Shown: positions 24,721 through 33,881, counted from the first letter of the stretch. The stretch is DNA of 64,000 nucleotides from a bacterium (GCA_030432695.1 JAUILN010000007.1:1-64000); one strand, 5' to 3'. A program made the numbers and translations. The notes: generated by a model from the letters alone, not told the origin.

Positions 24721-25962
24721 CTATCCCTTCCTCCGCGCTCCCGTCGCCCGCCTCGGCGAGGTGGCCGACGGACTTGCCAAGTATGCGTCGGAGATCGAAC
24801 CGACCGATTGAACCGCGCCTTGGGAGTTCGGCGCGGACGATCTCGGCAACCTCAGCGTCGCGTAGCGAATCAAGTCGAACACCAGCGCGCAGAGCAACCC
24901 GAAGACCGGATACCCGGCATAACCGAGCAACGGCATCTCGAAGAGTCTCGGCCATCCGACAAACGAGACCTCATAGGTCCATCGACATTCGCTCGCCACA
25001 TTCCACAGCTCCCAGAAGAACCCGCAGAGGAGACCGGCAGCGGCCCACGCAACGGCCACTCTATGGTCGCCCCACCAACTGCCGCACAATCGATGCGGTA
25101 GACGGGCAACCGTCATGAGGCCGAACGTGAGGCAGAGCGGTCCGAGCCACATCCACGGGTAGGCGACCGTCGGCCAGGCCCCGACGGCGACGATTCCCGC
25201 AGCACCGAGGAGCGACAGGAGCGCTCCGCATGCCGGCCTCCGCAGGATTGGTGGCGGGCGGCGCACGCAGCAGGCGAAAGCTCCCACCCAACTCGTGCGG
25301 CGGAACACCTCACTCGTCACGTACACGGCAGGCAGCACGGTCGAGAACGGCAGCAGAACCGCGAGAAGCAAGTCGCCGAGCCCGGACTGGGGCACGCCCG
25401 TATAGATCCAGTTCTCGCTGAATCGGTTGAGATACTCGAACGAAGACCAGAACAGTGAGCCAATGATGAAGACGGGAAGCCACTCGGGACGTCGGAGCAT
25501 GTTCGGCGCGCCCCGTCTTTCCGCCTCCGCGGCCACCACCAAGATATACCCCATCCACAAGGGCAGGAACGTATACCTGCGCACGCCGAACGACAGGGAC
25601 TCACCGCCCCAGGCCATGACCCAGGCCACGATTGCGAGCGCGACGCCGGCCCAACCCCAGCCTGGGAACCGGATTGGTGAGCAGCGAGCGGTCGCCATGC
25701 GAGGACGAGACACCGTGCGGAGCATCTCGATGATCACGAGCCCGACGACGAGAGCTGCGACCAGGAACACCGCCCACGAAAAGGACCGGTGCTCCACACG
25801 ACCCGGCGGGTCGAATGCACTATCGAACATCGAGGAGGGCCGCCCTCGCAGCCAAGCCCCCACAAGAGCGAGTCGTGGCGCAACGGTGAAACATCCGATC
25901 AGGATGGCCCACGCCATACCGCGGCAGCCCGTGCTCGCAGCATCTCGAGACCGCCCCACCAT
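24721..25962 (-). CDS. Polytopic membrane protein, unknown
   Basis: 413 residues from ATG 25962, which overlaps the stop of the upstream gene by one base (TGATG). About nine to ten hydrophobic segments can be seen, for example MAWAILIGCFTVAPRLALVG, FSWAVFLVAALVVGLVII, WAGVALAIVAWVMAWGG, LPVFIIGSLFWSSFEYL, LLLAVLLPFSTVLPAVYV, LLSLLGAAGIVAVGAW and VAWAAAGLLCGFFWELW. Conserved-looking polar/aromatic motifs between helices include EYLNRFSENWIYTG and ELWNVASECRWTYE. It ends with a basic tail. Last gene of a seven-gene operon around an ABC ATPase; I do not recognise the family. A transport or envelope role is inferred from context only. Confidence 0.7.
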   Translation of the reverse strand: MVGRSRDAASTGCRGMAWAILIGCFTVAPRLALVGAWLRGRPSSMFDSAFDPPGRVEHRSFSWAVFLVAALVVGLVIIEMLRTVSRPRMATARCSPIRFPGWGWAGVALAIVAWVMAWGGESLSFGVRRYTFLPLWMGYILVVAAEAERRGAPNMLRRPEWLPVFIIGSLFWSSFEYLNRFSENWIYTGVPQSGLGDLLLAVLLPFSTVLPAVYVTSEVFRRTSWVGAFACCVRRPPPILRRPACGALLSLLGAAGIVAVGAWPTVAYPWMWLGPLCLTFGLMTVARLPHRLCGSWWGDHRVAVAWAAAGLLCGFFWELWNVASECRWTYEVSFVGWPRLFEMPLLGYAGYPVFGLLCALVFDLIRYATLRLPRSSAPNSQGAVQSVGSISDAYLASPSATSPRRATGARRKG

Positions 25963-26459
25963 CAGCGCAGCTTTTCGGCGATCGGCGTGAGCTCTTCGAC
26001 CCACGCCGCCTGCCCCATACGCCCCGCGCGATCGATCATGCGTATGAGGACGTCCCTTGCCGCAGATAGTCGCGTCCGCTCGACCAACAGGAGCGCTCGC
26101 CGACGCTGACCAGCCGAACCTGCGACCAGCGTGCGCTCCAGCCGAGCCACGAGCCATTCCGGGTCTTCGTCGGCAAGACGTAGGGCGACCTCCTCGAGGT
26201 GCTTGCCGTCCCCGCGCATCCAGTGCCGATAGAGCGGCTCGAGGTCTTCGGCAGTGGGTGTCCAGTCTCGGTCCGTGACGAAGCGCTCGACGATCCCGCT
26301 ATCGACCGAGCTCGCGGCTCCGTACTCTTCCCTCATCAGACCGGCAAAGAACGGACGTGCGCTGGCGAGCACAATCGCGGCCACGATCGCCAGAGCGAAT
26401 GTGGCGCCGAACAGCCAAAGCTGCCCGGTCGGCCTGCGGATCCATTCCACCAGGGTCAT
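25962..26459 (-). CDS. Small membrane-anchored protein with HEAT-like C-terminus
   Basis: 165 residues from ATG 26459; ATGA overlap with the stop of the upstream permease-like gene. One N-terminal transmembrane helix (LWLFGATFALAIVAAIVLAS) is followed by a soluble, probably extracytoplasmic, helical part. That part contains repeat-like helices (LEPLYRHWMRGDGKHLEEVA, DEDPEWLVARLERTLVAG, AARDVLIRMIDRAGRMGQAA), reminiscent of HEAT/ARM units. No enzymatic motif is seen. Its tight coupling to the permease-like and polytopic membrane genes on either side suggests an accessory subunit of the same complex. Confidence 0.65.
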   Translation of the reverse strand: MTLVEWIRRPTGQLWLFGATFALAIVAAIVLASARPFFAGLMREEYGAASSVDSGIVERFVTDRDWTPTAEDLEPLYRHWMRGDGKHLEEVALRLADEDPEWLVARLERTLVAGSAGQRRRALLLVERTRLSAARDVLIRMIDRAGRMGQAAWVEELTPIAEKLR

Positions 26460-28081
26460 CGCATTCTCGCAACAATATGCCCACCGACGAACAGCGTCAC
26501 GCCGAGCAGCCAGCCACCGCCAGGCATCAGCGACACTGCGGACCACAGAGCCCCGATCGCGGTCGCGACCATGCTGGATATGAGCAGGGTCACCGGGTGG
26601 ACGACCGCACCGCTCCCCAGACGCGGCGAACGACACAGGATCGGAGCGCTCAAGAGCCGACGAGCGGCAAGATGTGCTGTCACCAAGACCATTCCCCAGC
26701 CGACAAATGCATACTCGACGGCTGCGAGCGCATCCCCCCACAGACCTGCAACCAGTAGCGCGTGAAGCCCCCAGATCGGCAGATACACACGGAACAGCAA
26801 GTAGCTGACGACACCACGGCGGGCCTCCGGACCCCAAGTCGCGTGGAGTCGCCACGCCGCCGCGTGATCTCGACTCGACAACAGAGGGATGAGCCCCTGG
26901 ACCACGGCGACTGCGAACAGCATCGGCACGGCAAACGATGGGACCTGCTGGCCCAGGGTTCCCGTGCCCGGAGCCGCATATTGGTCGGTCAGCACGCCGA
27001 GAACCGCACCGGCCACGGGAAGCGCCAGCGTGGCATACACGCGCGTACGAAGATCGCCATCGCGCGCGAAGACCCGAGACGTCAGGGCTGCCAGAGTTCG
27101 AGACGTCCGGTCACCGATGAGACCGAGCCTCAGGGACTCGCTCAGCGAATGGGCGATTCGGAGTGGCGCGTACTCGACCCGACGCGGAATAGTCACCACA
27201 TGCGCCACGCCGCGCCACGACGCGGCGAGACGGAGCACGACCATCGCGGACAACACCAGAGCAAACAGCGCCGCGATGATGACGTGCGTGCTGGCACCCC
27301 GAGCGACACCGCCCCCGAGCCAGGTGGTCGGCAGCACGCCGAACCATGTTGGCGGCCTCGAGGCCAGCATCTCGAGTTCTCCGGAGCCCTTACGAAGCAT
27401 CAATTGCCCGCCGTAGAAGAGGACCAGGATCCCGATGATCTGGACCCAGGACGCGATACGCCTCAGCCCCTCCAGAGGCGTTCCTGCCGTTCGAGCGACC
27501 AGCAGGGCCACCGCGGTCGCCACCATCGCAACGCTGAGCGAGGCCACAGGGTAGAGCACACCCCAGGACCACGCAGCATCGGGCTGGCTCGCGCCCACTA
27601 TGGTCGGGAAAATCGTCAGCGAGAGCGTGACGAGGCCGATGTAGACGCCCAGATTCGTCAGACGTGCAAACGCCCAGGTCCGGTCCGTGACCGGTCGATG
27701 GCCGAGGACACGGAAGTCTTCCACGGAGAAGAGCGCCTCGTGGAACTCGACCAGGACCGCGCTGAATACCATCACGGCGGTAACCAGCAGGTGCGTGGCC
27801 GCAAGAAACTCCGCAGGCACGCGAGCCGTGAGGACGGCGCACAGCAGCAGCGACAACGCCAGGAATTGACTGACGACCCAATACAGCGGTGGGATCGCGT
27901 CACCCGGCTTGCTGTTCGTCGCCTGGGCGTAGGTCTGCGCCCTCAGATCGATCAGCAGATAGTTGAAGACGAGCGCACGGAACGACCTCGATTGGACGCC
28001 AAGACGGGCCCAGAACCGATCTCCCGCGGCCTCAGAACGAGGGACTGCGGTCCGTGCCGAGTTCGGGGCGGGTGAGTTCAT
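26456..28081 (-). CDS. Large polytopic membrane protein, probable ABC-2-type permease
   Basis: 541 residues from ATG 28081; the gene overlaps the ABC ATPase gene by 50 bases. Around twelve hydrophobic helices are visible, including YWVVSQFLALSLLLCAVLTA, LLVTAVMVFSAVLVEF, LGVYIGLVTLSLTIFPTIVG, VIIAALFALVLSAMVVL, YATLALPVAGAVLGVL and LLISSMVATAIGALWSAV. Two similar halves separated by a soluble loop (residues ~300-360) are suggested. The position right after the ATPase gene makes it the best candidate for the membrane-spanning subunit of an exporter. The family is not recognised more precisely and the substrate is unknown. Confidence 0.68.
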   Translation of the reverse strand: MNSPAPNSARTAVPRSEAAGDRFWARLGVQSRSFRALVFNYLLIDLRAQTYAQATNSKPGDAIPPLYWVVSQFLALSLLLCAVLTARVPAEFLAATHLLVTAVMVFSAVLVEFHEALFSVEDFRVLGHRPVTDRTWAFARLTNLGVYIGLVTLSLTIFPTIVGASQPDAAWSWGVLYPVASLSVAMVATAVALLVARTAGTPLEGLRRIASWVQIIGILVLFYGGQLMLRKGSGELEMLASRPPTWFGVLPTTWLGGGVARGASTHVIIAALFALVLSAMVVLRLAASWRGVAHVVTIPRRVEYAPLRIAHSLSESLRLGLIGDRTSRTLAALTSRVFARDGDLRTRVYATLALPVAGAVLGVLTDQYAAPGTGTLGQQVPSFAVPMLFAVAVVQGLIPLLSSRDHAAAWRLHATWGPEARRGVVSYLLFRVYLPIWGLHALLVAGLWGDALAAVEYAFVGWGMVLVTAHLAARRLLSAPILCRSPRLGSGAVVHPVTLLISSMVATAIGALWSAVSLMPGGGWLLGVTLFVGGHIVARMR

Positions 28082-28793
28082 GGCAGATCGTCTCGAGCCG
28101 ACGGTCGCTCGCGAGCGAAAGAAGATCCGCGACCGGCGCATCGGCGACGACTCGACCAGCGGCAAGGATCAACGTTCGGTCACAGAGCCGCTCGACGACA
28201 TCCAGCAAGTGCGAGGAGTACAGCACAGTTCCACCGCGGTCTGCGTGTTCGCGGAGCAACGACCGCAGGGTCATGACCCCATCGATGTCGAGGCCAGACA
28301 TCGGCTCGTCGAGGATCCAGACCCGCGGCTCGTGTAGCAGTCCACAGGCGAGCGCGACACGTTGCCTCTGACCGGTCGACAGCGAATCGACCCTTCGATT
28401 CAGGAAGTCGGAGATGCCGAACCGACCGACCGCCTGCTCGATACGCGATGCCGCGACCTCTCGTGGGAGCTCGTGGAGATCGGCAACGAATGCCAGATGC
28501 TCGCTCGGCGTAAGCAGCGAGAACAGCCCGCCCGTGTCCGGCACGAAGCCGAACTGCTGCCGCGCCGCCACGGCCTCCGTGAATGGGCAGCAACCCGATA
28601 TCCGGATCTCCCCGAACCGAACCGGCTGCACCCCGACCATGGCACGGAGCGTCGTGGACTTTCCCGCTCCGTTGGGCCCTAGATACCCACAGATCTCGCC
28701 CCAACCGATCGAGAAATCGACGCCATGCACCACCTCGGTGTCGCCGTATGCGACGGAGAGTCCGGAGACGACGATGGCGGGAAGCTCATGCAT
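28032..28793 (-). CDS. ABC transporter ATP-binding protein
   Basis: 253 residues with all ABC ATPase motifs: Walker A GPNGAGKST (39-47), Q-loop near residue 79-80, a variant signature LSTGQ (138-142), Walker B WILDEP (159-164) and the H-loop His195 in SSH. The sequence is of the ABC-2/DrrA-like type (MSGLD after Walker B, LLHEPRVWILDEPMSGLDID), usually linked with export or membrane remodelling. A single ATPase gene implies a homodimer. It is the fourth gene of a seven-gene operon, three bases after a 65-residue membrane protein gene and overlapping the permease-like gene. GC content is visibly lower than in the flanking genes. Confidence 0.92.
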   Translation of the reverse strand: MHELPAIVVSGLSVAYGDTEVVHGVDFSIGWGEICGYLGPNGAGKSTTLRAMVGVQPVRFGEIRISGCCPFTEAVAARQQFGFVPDTGGLFSLLTPSEHLAFVADLHELPREVAASRIEQAVGRFGISDFLNRRVDSLSTGQRQRVALACGLLHEPRVWILDEPMSGLDIDGVMTLRSLLREHADRGGTVLYSSHLLDVVERLCDRTLILAAGRVVADAPVADLLSLASDRRLETICHELTRPELGTDRSPSF

Positions 28794-28796
28794 GCG

Positions 28797-28994
28797 TCAA
28801 TCAGCCTGCGTCGGCTTCGAGCCTGTATAAAGACGCTCCGCGACATACCCGAGCAGGATGCCGACGAGAATTGCGATGATCAGCCGCGTCCATCGTCCAT
28901 CGACCCCGGCTTCCTGGAGGGCGAGGTAGGTGACCGAGGTACCGAGGATGAATCCGCCGTAGCTGTAGAGGTCCTTGATCGTGTAGTCGCCCAT
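28797..28994 (-). CDS. 65-aa membrane protein
   Basis: Small protein from ATG 28994. Two hydrophobic stretches are visible: YGGFILGTSVTYLALQEAGV and LIIAILVGILLGYVAERLY, with a short polar loop (DGRWTR) between, so probably two transmembrane helices. The gene sits three bases after the upstream gene and three bases before the ABC ATPase gene, a spacing that strongly supports it being a real member of the operon. No family recognised; a small accessory or assembly subunit of the transporter is a reasonable inference. Confidence 0.65.
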   Translation of the reverse strand: MGDYTIKDLYSYGGFILGTSVTYLALQEAGVDGRWTRLIIAILVGILLGYVAERLYTGSKPTQAD

Positions 28995-28997
28995 AGA

Positions 28998-29831
28998 TCA
29001 GCCAGCGAGTGATGATTTGAGGCCGTCGCGTACCACGTCCAGCATGCCATACTTCAGCACGACATCGGCAAGGAACCAGGCCAAGACGAGAAACAGTCTC
29101 GCCCGCCGACCCCGCGACGGGGAGGTCAAGCGGCCTGTCAACCACTGAAGTGTCCAGCTGGCGAGTTCATAGTTGAGGATCGCAAAACACACACCCCGAC
29201 AGAGCGACCACGGATGCCAGCCCAGCAGGAGCGCGGTCCACCCATCCTCGGACGCCGCGAGCAGATTCCCGACGTAGTAGTTCATCAGGTCTACCTCGTA
29301 GAATCCCTGCACGAGAGGAAGCAGGCCGAACGTCAATATTCCGAGGACCATCGCCCCTACCAACAGCTGCGCATGATGCGGCAGCCAGTTGACTACTTCG
29401 TACTCGGGATCCGTGCCGGATATGATCCAGGCCTTCTGCGCCTCCCAGTACGCGACACCGTCTGGCATCATTGCAGCGGCGGCCTCTGGCCATTGAACGG
29501 CGATCCCGATCGCCAAGGCATTGTGAGACAAGAAGGCCAGGCCGGTTCCAACGATCCCGACGACCGCGCGTTCGGCACGCACGGCAGAGAGCAGCAGAAG
29601 GAAGACCGCGACCGCAGACAGCACCTGCTGCAGAGAGCCGACTCCGAGGAGCCCTAGAAGCAGCGGAAACGCTCCGGCGAGCGGGAATGTCGCCAGCCAA
29701 CGCTGCCCCGATACGGCTCCCCGCGCCAAGCCCGCCATACGCCACGTATAGGCGCCCGTCTTGGCTCGCAGGCCGCCGCCCATGACGGCGACGGAACCCT
29801 CTCCTCCGCTTTCGCTGGCGCTCACCTTCAC
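28998..29831 (-). CDS. Polytopic membrane protein, unknown
   Basis: 277 residues if started at GTG 29831, which overlaps the stop of a 41-codon gene (GTGA); ATG 29783 would give 261 residues and has a GGAGGAG stretch 14 bases upstream. About five or six hydrophobic helices are visible (FPLAGAFPLLLGLLGVGSLQ, VLSAVAVFLLLLSAV, VVGIVGTGLAFLSHNALAIG, LLVGAMVLGILTFGLLPLVQ, LFLVLAWFLADVVLKYGML). Striking conserved-looking motifs are VDLMNYYVGNLL and LLLGWHPWSLCRG. It is the second gene of the ABC-ATPase operon. Family not recognised. Confidence 0.65.
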   Translation of the reverse strand: MKVSASESGGEGSVAVMGGGLRAKTGAYTWRMAGLARGAVSGQRWLATFPLAGAFPLLLGLLGVGSLQQVLSAVAVFLLLLSAVRAERAVVGIVGTGLAFLSHNALAIGIAVQWPEAAAAMMPDGVAYWEAQKAWIISGTDPEYEVVNWLPHHAQLLVGAMVLGILTFGLLPLVQGFYEVDLMNYYVGNLLAASEDGWTALLLGWHPWSLCRGVCFAILNYELASWTLQWLTGRLTSPSRGRRARLFLVLAWFLADVVLKYGMLDVVRDGLKSSLAG

Positions 29832-29953
29832 TTGCGCGGAATCGGAATCAGGAGGATTCCGGTCGTCTGATAAAGGATGAATCCTCCCACGCCGTAGATG
29901 AGCAGAAAGATCAACCAGCCGTAGCCGCCACTCTCCTTGTTCTCGTCGCTCAT
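29828..29953 (-). CDS. 41-aa membrane protein (micro-ORF)
   Basis: Reading the minus strand from ATG 29953 gives a 41-residue product: a charged start MSDENKESGGYGW, a hydrophobic segment (LIFLLIYGVGGFILYQTTGI) and a short end LLIPIPRK before TGA. GAGG lies five bases before the ATG. Its stop overlaps the GTG start of the next gene (GTGA), as do most junctions in this operon. The hydrophobic core and coupling make it likely to be expressed as the first gene of the operon, although it is too short for most gene callers. Function unknown; possibly a small subunit of the transporter. Confidence 0.6.
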   Translation of the reverse strand: MSDENKESGGYGWLIFLLIYGVGGFILYQTTGILLIPIPRK

Positions 29954-30195
29954 GTCGTCCTCGTTGGTCAGGCGCCAGCAGCATGGTCAGGCGCCAGTTG
30001 CAGGATACGAATCCGCAGCAGGACACAAGTGAATGGCAATCGCCATCGACTCAGCTCCGGCATCCCCGAATCCGAGGAGGACGCTAGCGACGCATGCCAA
30101 CCCTGTCAACCGCTGCCGACGGCCGCGACGGGGCCCGACGGTCGCGCCGGAAGATGCAGTCGCGCAGCAAGATCGGCCTGGCCTCATCTGTCGCG

Positions 30196-30214
30196 GTTGG
30201 TGCCAGGCACCAAC
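30196..30214. repeat. Short perfect palindrome
   Basis: GTTGGTGCC, one base, GGCACCAAC: a perfect 9-bp inverted repeat with a single-base centre, in the intergenic region between the VWA gene and the micro-ORF operon. The rest of the ~280-base gap (29954-30236) shows no other clear signal. It could be an operator or a remnant of a dispersed repeat. Confidence 0.6.
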
Positions 30215-30236
30215 TACGACAGATTCCGGGGTGCGC

Positions 30237-32882
30237 TCACCGGCGCCGGATCAGCTCGCGGATGCGCTCCTCGAGCCGATCGTTCTGCTGGCGGAGTTCC
30301 TGCAGCTCGTCCTGGCGGAGTTCGCCTTCGAGCTGGGCGACCTGCTGGCGGAGGTACTGGTGGCGCTTGTACTCGTCGCAGGCCTTGGCCAGGTCGCTAC
30401 GGTCGAGTTCCTTGGTGATGCCCAGCTCCTCGGCGCGTTGCACGAGGGTGACCAACTCGACGGTGTCCTCGTCGGTGGCGAACTCGGGCAGCAGGACGAG
30501 CTGCTGGATGCCGTCCTTCAGCGCCGCATAGGAATCGCCCATCGCGTGCGTCGAGCGACGCAGCACTTCGGCGAACTGGGCGACCAGGGCGGCGCGGCGG
30601 AAGCCGGGAGTGGCCGCGTCGAAGTCGGCGGTGAATGCCGAGAGGTCGACGCGCTGCTCGATCTCGGTGGCCTCGCGCTTCGCGGGGTCGTCGCCGACCC
30701 GCCGCGGCGGCAGCCAGCGCACCCGCACGGTGGCCCAGCTCGCGTCATCGGCGGCCTGCACTGCGTCCGGGGTCAGCGCGGTCTCCAGCTCGAAGAGTGC
30801 TGTCACCTGGTGGCCTGAGCCGACCTCGCCGGCATCCACCGCATCGTTGCGGAAGTCCTGGTCGGCCACCGCGCGGTTCTCGTAGCCGATCTGCCGCCAG
30901 CGCAGCACCTGGCCGTCGTCGAACTCGACCTGGATCTTCACGTCGGCGGCGACCGGCTGGAACGCGCCGGTGAAACGCTCGACGATCGCACGATGCACCG
31001 CCCGGGCGTCGTCGACATAGTCGCAGACCCCGTCGCCGTTGTCGGCGAGCTGCTCGAGGAACACGTCGTTGTGGTTGTCCATTCCAACCCCGATCGTGTT
31101 CAGCAGGATGCCCGACTCGCGGCGTTCGACGACGTCGGCCGCGATCCGATCCTGATCGGTCTGGCCGACGTTGGCCACGCCATCGGACAGGAACACCACG
31201 CGACTCTGCGCCTCCGGATCGAGACCGGTGGCGGCCAGCTCGTAGCCGAGCTTCAGGCCGGCCTCGGCATTGGTGCTGCCCTCGGGGTGCAGCCCCTGCA
31301 CGATCGCCGCGATCTCCGCCGTCTTGCTGGCATCGGTCAGCGGCAGCACCAGCCGCGCCTCGTTGGAGAAGGCGACGATGCCGATGCGGTCGCGGGCGTC
31401 GAGCTTCGAGACCAGCGTCATCAGCGCGTGCTTCACCAGCTCGAGCCGCTGGTCTTCCTTCATCGAACCCGAGGTGTCGACCACGAAGGTGAGCGCCAGG
31501 GGCTCGCGCTGCTCGACCGGAATCACCCGGGCTCGCAGGCCGACGCGCAGCAGATAGCGCGCGCTCGAGCCACCGAACGGGCTCGACGCCAGCTCGGTGT
31601 GGATCGCGAAGTCGCCCTCGTCCGGCGGCGCGAGATCCGGGTCGAAGTAGTTGACGAATTCCTCGGTGCGGATCTGCGCCTTCTCCGGCAGCACGCCGTC
31701 GCGCAGATAGCGCCGGGCGAGCACGTAGCTGGCGGTGTCGACGTCGGCCGCGAAGGTGGCCAGCGCGTCGCTGCGCGTCAACACGAAGGTGTTGTCACCC
31801 CAGAAGCGGAAGTACATGTCCCGCGGGCGCTCGCCGTTGCGGGGCCGGCAGTAGCGGAAGAACTCGTCTGGGTCGAAGGTCTGCGGCGGGATGTAGCCTG
31901 CGACTTCGCCAACGTCCTGGTCGGCGAAGCGACGGACGACGGTCAGGAGCGGCTCCACGTCCGGATCGGGCTGGACTCCGTAGAGGTTCTGCACCCGCGC
32001 GCGGATGTCCGCGTCGCCGCCATCGTTGAAGAAGGCGCGGAGCGAATCCGGCACCGCGACGTCACCCGGACCTCGGAAGGCGCCACCAGACCCGCCTCTC
32101 CCGGCACCGCCCACGACGAGGGCATCCAATGTCGTGCGTCCGAGTTCGAACGGCGACTTGGACGGGATCGTCCCGAGCCCGATCGACCTGTTCCAGGCGG
32201 TCGAGTCGAAGGCAGACTCCTTGCTCTCACTGTCGCTCGGGAGCTGGCCCCATCGAGCGAGAGGATCCGCCGCCGGCTTCTGGTTCGGATCGAGCACGGT
32301 GACGAAGGGCGTCGTCATCAGCGTCTGATCGACGACCTGGACCTCGTCGAACCGCAGCTCGGGCTGCCCGGCGAGCACGTCGATCGTGGCAGCACTGTCG
32401 TCCCCACGGGAGCCCGGCACATCGACCGGCTGCGGGCCGTTCGACGGATCCGCCACAACGTTCTCCCGCGAGTCCACCACCGTAGGCGCCGGCAACTCGC
32501 CCGCATCCACCATGGCCACTGCGGTCTCGCGTTGCGGAACGTCCTCGACATCTTCCTGGCAGACCCACCAGAACGCGCCGCCACCGACCGCGACCAGCAC
32601 CGCCGCAGCCGCCGCATAGCGCGCGAAGCCCGGCCGGCTCTCGTGCACCGACCCGACCAACTCCGCACGCCGCTCCGCGGACAGGGTCGGCCCTTCCCCA
32701 TCCCCCAACCCGCGCACCAGCCCCACGGTCCGCTCCAGCAGATCCCGCTCGGCCTGCAACGCCGCATCGGTCGCCATCTCGGCCTCGAACGCCGCGCGCT
32801 CCTCGACCGCCATCTCCTCGAAGAACCACGCGCACAGCCGCTCGTGCTGCTGCGGGTCCAGACCTTGGTGCCGCTCTTCCAT
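30237..32882 (-). CDS. YfbK-type von Willebrand factor A membrane protein with anti-sigma-like N-terminus
   Basis: 881 residues. The cytoplasmic first ~100 residues look like a planctomycete anti-sigma/zinc-less head (HERLCAWFFEEMAVEERAAF). One transmembrane helix follows (YAAAAAVLVAVGGGAFWWV). The extracytoplasmic region contains the YfbK/VWA core: an N-terminal domain (YFRFWGDNTFVLTRSDALAT), then the MIDAS motif DTSGSM with Asp469, Ser471 and Ser473, and a C-terminal DUF3520-like domain ending in a coiled-coil (LRQQVAQLEGELRQDELQEL). The sigma-factor gene lies 43 bases upstream on the same strand, so the protein may transmit an envelope signal to that sigma factor. Metal-dependent ligand binding is expected from the MIDAS site. 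Confidence 0.85.
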   Translation of the reverse strand: MEERHQGLDPQQHERLCAWFFEEMAVEERAAFEAEMATDAALQAERDLLERTVGLVRGLGDGEGPTLSAERRAELVGSVHESRPGFARYAAAAAVLVAVGGGAFWWVCQEDVEDVPQRETAVAMVDAGELPAPTVVDSRENVVADPSNGPQPVDVPGSRGDDSAATIDVLAGQPELRFDEVQVVDQTLMTTPFVTVLDPNQKPAADPLARWGQLPSDSESKESAFDSTAWNRSIGLGTIPSKSPFELGRTTLDALVVGGAGRGGSGGAFRGPGDVAVPDSLRAFFNDGGDADIRARVQNLYGVQPDPDVEPLLTVVRRFADQDVGEVAGYIPPQTFDPDEFFRYCRPRNGERPRDMYFRFWGDNTFVLTRSDALATFAADVDTASYVLARRYLRDGVLPEKAQIRTEEFVNYFDPDLAPPDEGDFAIHTELASSPFGGSSARYLLRVGLRARVIPVEQREPLALTFVVDTSGSMKEDQRLELVKHALMTLVSKLDARDRIGIVAFSNEARLVLPLTDASKTAEIAAIVQGLHPEGSTNAEAGLKLGYELAATGLDPEAQSRVVFLSDGVANVGQTDQDRIAADVVERRESGILLNTIGVGMDNHNDVFLEQLADNGDGVCDYVDDARAVHRAIVERFTGAFQPVAADVKIQVEFDDGQVLRWRQIGYENRAVADQDFRNDAVDAGEVGSGHQVTALFELETALTPDAVQAADDASWATVRVRWLPPRRVGDDPAKREATEIEQRVDLSAFTADFDAATPGFRRAALVAQFAEVLRRSTHAMGDSYAALKDGIQQLVLLPEFATDEDTVELVTLVQRAEELGITKELDRSDLAKACDEYKRHQYLRQQVAQLEGELRQDELQELRQQNDRLEERIRELIRRR

Positions 32883-32925
32883 GTTCGTGCTCCTGTGTTC
32901 GGTGAGTCCGCCGACGCCCCGCGCG

Positions 32926-33522
32926 TCAGCTCCCGCGCCGCGCCAACGCGCCGCGCCCCTCCGGCTCCAGCACCGGCCCCAGCTCCGCCGAGAGCCGCTG
33001 CAACCCGCGACTGATGAGCCACCCCACGGTGCCGACGCTCTTGCCGGTCAGCTCCGCGATCTCCTGGTAGCTCTTGTCGCCGAGCAGCCGCAGCACCAGC
33101 ACCTCGCGCCAGGTGTCGGGCAGCGCGAACAGGTAGCTCTCCACCACCTGCCTGGAGTCCTTGGCCTCCAGCGTGTCGAGCCCCCCGGCGGTCGCCTCCG
33201 GCACCGCCCGCTCCACCTCGCGCCGCTTCCGGCGCCGTTCCGCTCGCATCCAGTCCATGCAATGGTTCCTCGTGACCTGGAGGAGCCAGCGACCGAGACG
33301 GGCGTGCTCGGCCTTCGGCCCCTCGACCGCCAGCCGCGGAGGAGTCCGCGCCAGCTTCAGGAAGGCGTCCTGGACGACGTCCTCGTGGGCCCCGCCGGGC
33401 CCGAGCAGACCGCGGGCGTAGCGGAGCAGAGCGGTCTCGTGACGGCGGACGAGTTCGGCGAAGGCCTGCTCGTCACCGCCACGGACCCGCTCCACCAACA
33501 GGGTTGTCGAGGGTTCGTCCAT
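32926..33522 (-). CDS. RNA polymerase sigma-70 family (ECF) sigma factor
   Basis: 198 residues from ATG 33522. Region 2: EQAFAELVRRHETALLRYAR followed by GAHEDVVQDAFLKLARTPPR and a WLLQVTRNHCMDWMRAERRR helix. Region 4: LPDTWREVLVLRLLGDKSYQ then EIAELTGKSVGTVGWLISRG. The last 25 residues are a Pro/Gly/Arg-rich tail. It precedes the VWA/YfbK gene by 43 bases, an arrangement repeated in many planctomycetes and interpreted as sigma plus membrane-bound regulator. Target promoters are not identifiable here. Confidence 0.88.
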   Translation of the reverse strand: MDEPSTTLLVERVRGGDEQAFAELVRRHETALLRYARGLLGPGGAHEDVVQDAFLKLARTPPRLAVEGPKAEHARLGRWLLQVTRNHCMDWMRAERRRKRREVERAVPEATAGGLDTLEAKDSRQVVESYLFALPDTWREVLVLRLLGDKSYQEIAELTGKSVGTVGWLISRGLQRLSAELGPVLEPEGRGALARRGS

Positions 33523-33881
33523 GCGCCGGGCGGGGAAGGAACGGCACGGGTGGGGGGGATCTTGGCGGGTGGGGGCGGATTCCTGGAGGGTTCCTGGGTG
33601 GACTCGCGGGCCAGGACACGGTGCCCTGGTGCGAACTTCCCGGCTGGGTGGTTCAGGAGCCGTGACGCCAACAGGTCGAGAACTGCCCAGTCGCGCCGGT
33701 CGAGCGGTAGTCTGCGCTCGAGATCGCGACGGACACCCCCAGCGCCGCCCGTGAGAACATGGTGCCCGCCCGCAGTGTCGCAGGAACGCCTGATGCGTGA
33801 ACCCTGGCTCCCCGGCCGAGGTCAATCTGCAGAACGGCGCTGTGATGGCTCGAGCGCCCGACCCACCCGAATGGAGGCCCC
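33523..33881. other. Intergenic region, no gene seen
   Basis: 359 bases between the divergent sigma-factor gene and a small plus-strand gene. Short open frames exist on both strands but none has a Shine-Dalgarno or protein-like composition. I see no recognisable promoter, hairpin or RNA gene, though the promoters of both neighbours must be here. Confidence 0.4.
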
